Below, one piece after another: positions 62,905 to 64,000 of a stretch of 64,000 nt of DNA (position 1 is its first letter; every line of letters starts with the position of its first letter). The stretch covers positions 31,162,489-31,226,488 of the forward strand of contig NC_079481.1 in NCBI RefSeq assembly GCF_026230105.1, given 5' to 3'. Made by a program: the position numbers and the translations under genes. Source of the DNA: Diorhabda sublineata. Lineage: Eukaryota > Arthropoda > Insecta > Coleoptera > Chrysomelidae. The notes below the pieces were generated by a model that had not been told where the DNA came from, searched no databases, and saw only the letters and a list, made by a program, of their open reading frames with translations.

Positions 62905-63060
62905 ACATATCGAACGAGGCTTTAGATATGTGACATAACTCCAAAGGAAAAAGTGCGTATGTGTTAAATCGGGACTGCGCGGAGGCCAATTCTTTGTCAC
63001 CTCTTCTGGAGATCGATTTTCCCAAGAACTCGTGGCAAAGATCTATTGGATTTACGTAAG
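62905..63060 (-). pseudogene. Transposase relic with WPPRSPDLT signature
   Basis: The minus strand reads NWPPRSPDLTHTHFFLWSYV, matching the WPPRSPDLTPCDFFLWG block of a large insect DDE-transposase group in the IS630/Tc1/mariner superfamily. Flanking sequence is frame-broken (an upstream block resembling FLGKSISRRG is in another frame). Dead fragment. Confidence 0.65.
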
Positions 63061-63626
63061 GTTGCTGGAATCACGGAAATATCTGCACGTAACGTCCTGA
63101 ATTCACTGTAATTGTACATCCCCTTTATCTAGGGGTGTTTTGGGTTGGTTGTATTCCACTAATGGCAATTTTCCTTGTTGTTTGAACGTTTCAAGTAATA
63201 GCGCGCGATTAGACAAGTCAAGCTCGTCACGAACACACCGAGCGCTGTCTATGTAAAGTATCCTCGAGCTTTGGACTAGTGGTTTTCAATAAACATAATG
63301 GATATGTGGCAACATAACCTTTCTTTTCGTGAGTACGTATTTGTGGATAATAATAACATTCAGTTAGAAAAGTTAACATTAAAAATCGAAAGTTTTTTTT
63401 TGGAAATCTGTGCGGCAATAAAAAAAATAAGACACGGTCTCTAAACGAGTCTGCACAGAATTGATTCCGAGGCAATGAAGAGGAGACAAATATCTACGTG
63501 GAAATAAGAACAAGGGTGACTGATTGTCCTCATCGCCTCAAGACAGGAGTCCATCGCTACTGCACAAACGGGATACAAAATTTTGTCCTTTAAGTCAATT
63601 CCACCAATAAATAATTTAGGTACATT

Positions 63627-63960
63627 CTAATAAGCCTCAAATCCGTAAATTATTGCATTGACGACCGAGAGAATCCACGATGAGGATGAGGAACGATTCA
63701 TCTTCATATACAAGCACCAGCTAGTTGGTGGAGCTTTTGTCCGGTTCGGTATTTCTTTGCACCAACCGACTCGAACACTTTTTTGAACGATTGTCAAGTA
63801 GCGCGACCGAAAGTTCATGAAATATCGGATCTATGCTAGTAGAACTAACGCCCAAGTAAGTCTGAAACTCAAGGTATATCCCATGACGATTCCGCGATAC
63901 CAGTTTCGATAACAACAGATTTTGGTTGCGAAATTCATCAATTGCAACCACATTTGGAAG
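63627..63960 (-). pseudogene. Mariner-like transposase relic (central part)
   Basis: Two overlapping minus-strand frames together recall mariner transposases: KCSSRLVQRNTEPDKSSTNWC resembles the ...CARWVPRxLTxxQKxxRVxWC region, and ILSVVNAIIYGFEAY resembles the IVTGDETWIYGFEAY region around the first catalytic Asp. The Asp itself is not preserved here (VNA in place of GDE). Frameshifts are present. It may belong with the 62.9-kb relic or be separate. Confidence 0.45.
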
Positions 63961-64000
63961 TGTTTCATCGCTAAAACTTGAAACGATTTAATCGGCAATG

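Larger units (their letters stand above)
62701..64000. other. Right flank with decayed transposons
   Basis: Apart from two transposase relics listed separately, no gene is supportable in this end stretch. Frames at 63,227-63,475 and 63,627-63,951 on the minus strand are shadows or parts of the relics. Confidence 0.45.

Noticed and set aside
1..64000. tRNA or rRNA genes
   Set aside because: No B-box-like GGTTCGAATCC with a matching acceptor stem, and no rRNA-like segment, was recognised by eye on either strand.

Overview
The window is nuclear DNA from an animal, almost certainly an insect. It is AT-rich, genes are split by GT-AG introns, and it holds a full-length homologue of mesh, the arthropod midgut septate-junction protein. 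A beetle is possible, but nothing here fixes the order. All gene models were assembled by eye from splice sites. In each complete model every exon phase closes, which is the main evidence for them.

Layout: (1) 1-9.1 kb is sparse. It has a short TA-flanked inverted-repeat element at 2.25-2.45 kb, a minus-strand first exon at 5.3-5.5 kb resembling class-V aminotransferase-fold proteins, and an orphan minus-strand exon at 7.1 kb. (2) 9.1-19.4 kb, plus strand: the eIF4G2/DAP5/NAT1 homologue, 9 coding exons and 864 codons, starting at a GTG. Three of its introns hold unrelated tandem arrays (273, about 265 and 162 bp). (3) 22.5-24.1 kb, minus strand: MCTS1, 6 exons, 182 aa, head-to-head with a plus-strand RWD/RING protein (24.5-26.6 kb, 324 aa). 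(4) 28.3-45.1 kb, minus strand: mesh, 13 common exons and two alternative 3' ends, each encoding its own membrane segment and cytoplasmic tail. Its introns hold decayed non-LTR retrotransposon pieces, a 172-bp array and a 112-bp array of about 20 copies. (5) 45.1-55.5 kb is intergenic: transposon relics, a composite satellite whose modules carry a tRNA-Ser-type LTR-retrotransposon primer-binding site, and a 366-bp array. (6) 55.6-61.7 kb, plus strand: an unrecognised 3-exon gene (223 aa) whose first intron is filled by about 25 copies of a 185-bp repeat. (7) 61.7-64 kb: another array and transposase relics of the IS630/Tc1/mariner group.

NAT1 and MCTS1 both act in non-canonical translation initiation in other animals and lie about 3 kb apart here; whether this means anything is unknown. 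The most striking property of the window is its number of unrelated locally amplified tandem repeats, at least ten families in 64 kb, most of them inside introns. The best candidates for something undescribed are the primer-binding-site satellite at 48.3-51.8 kb, the mesh intron array carrying paired GCCATTTT sites, and the unknown gene that hosts the 185-bp array.
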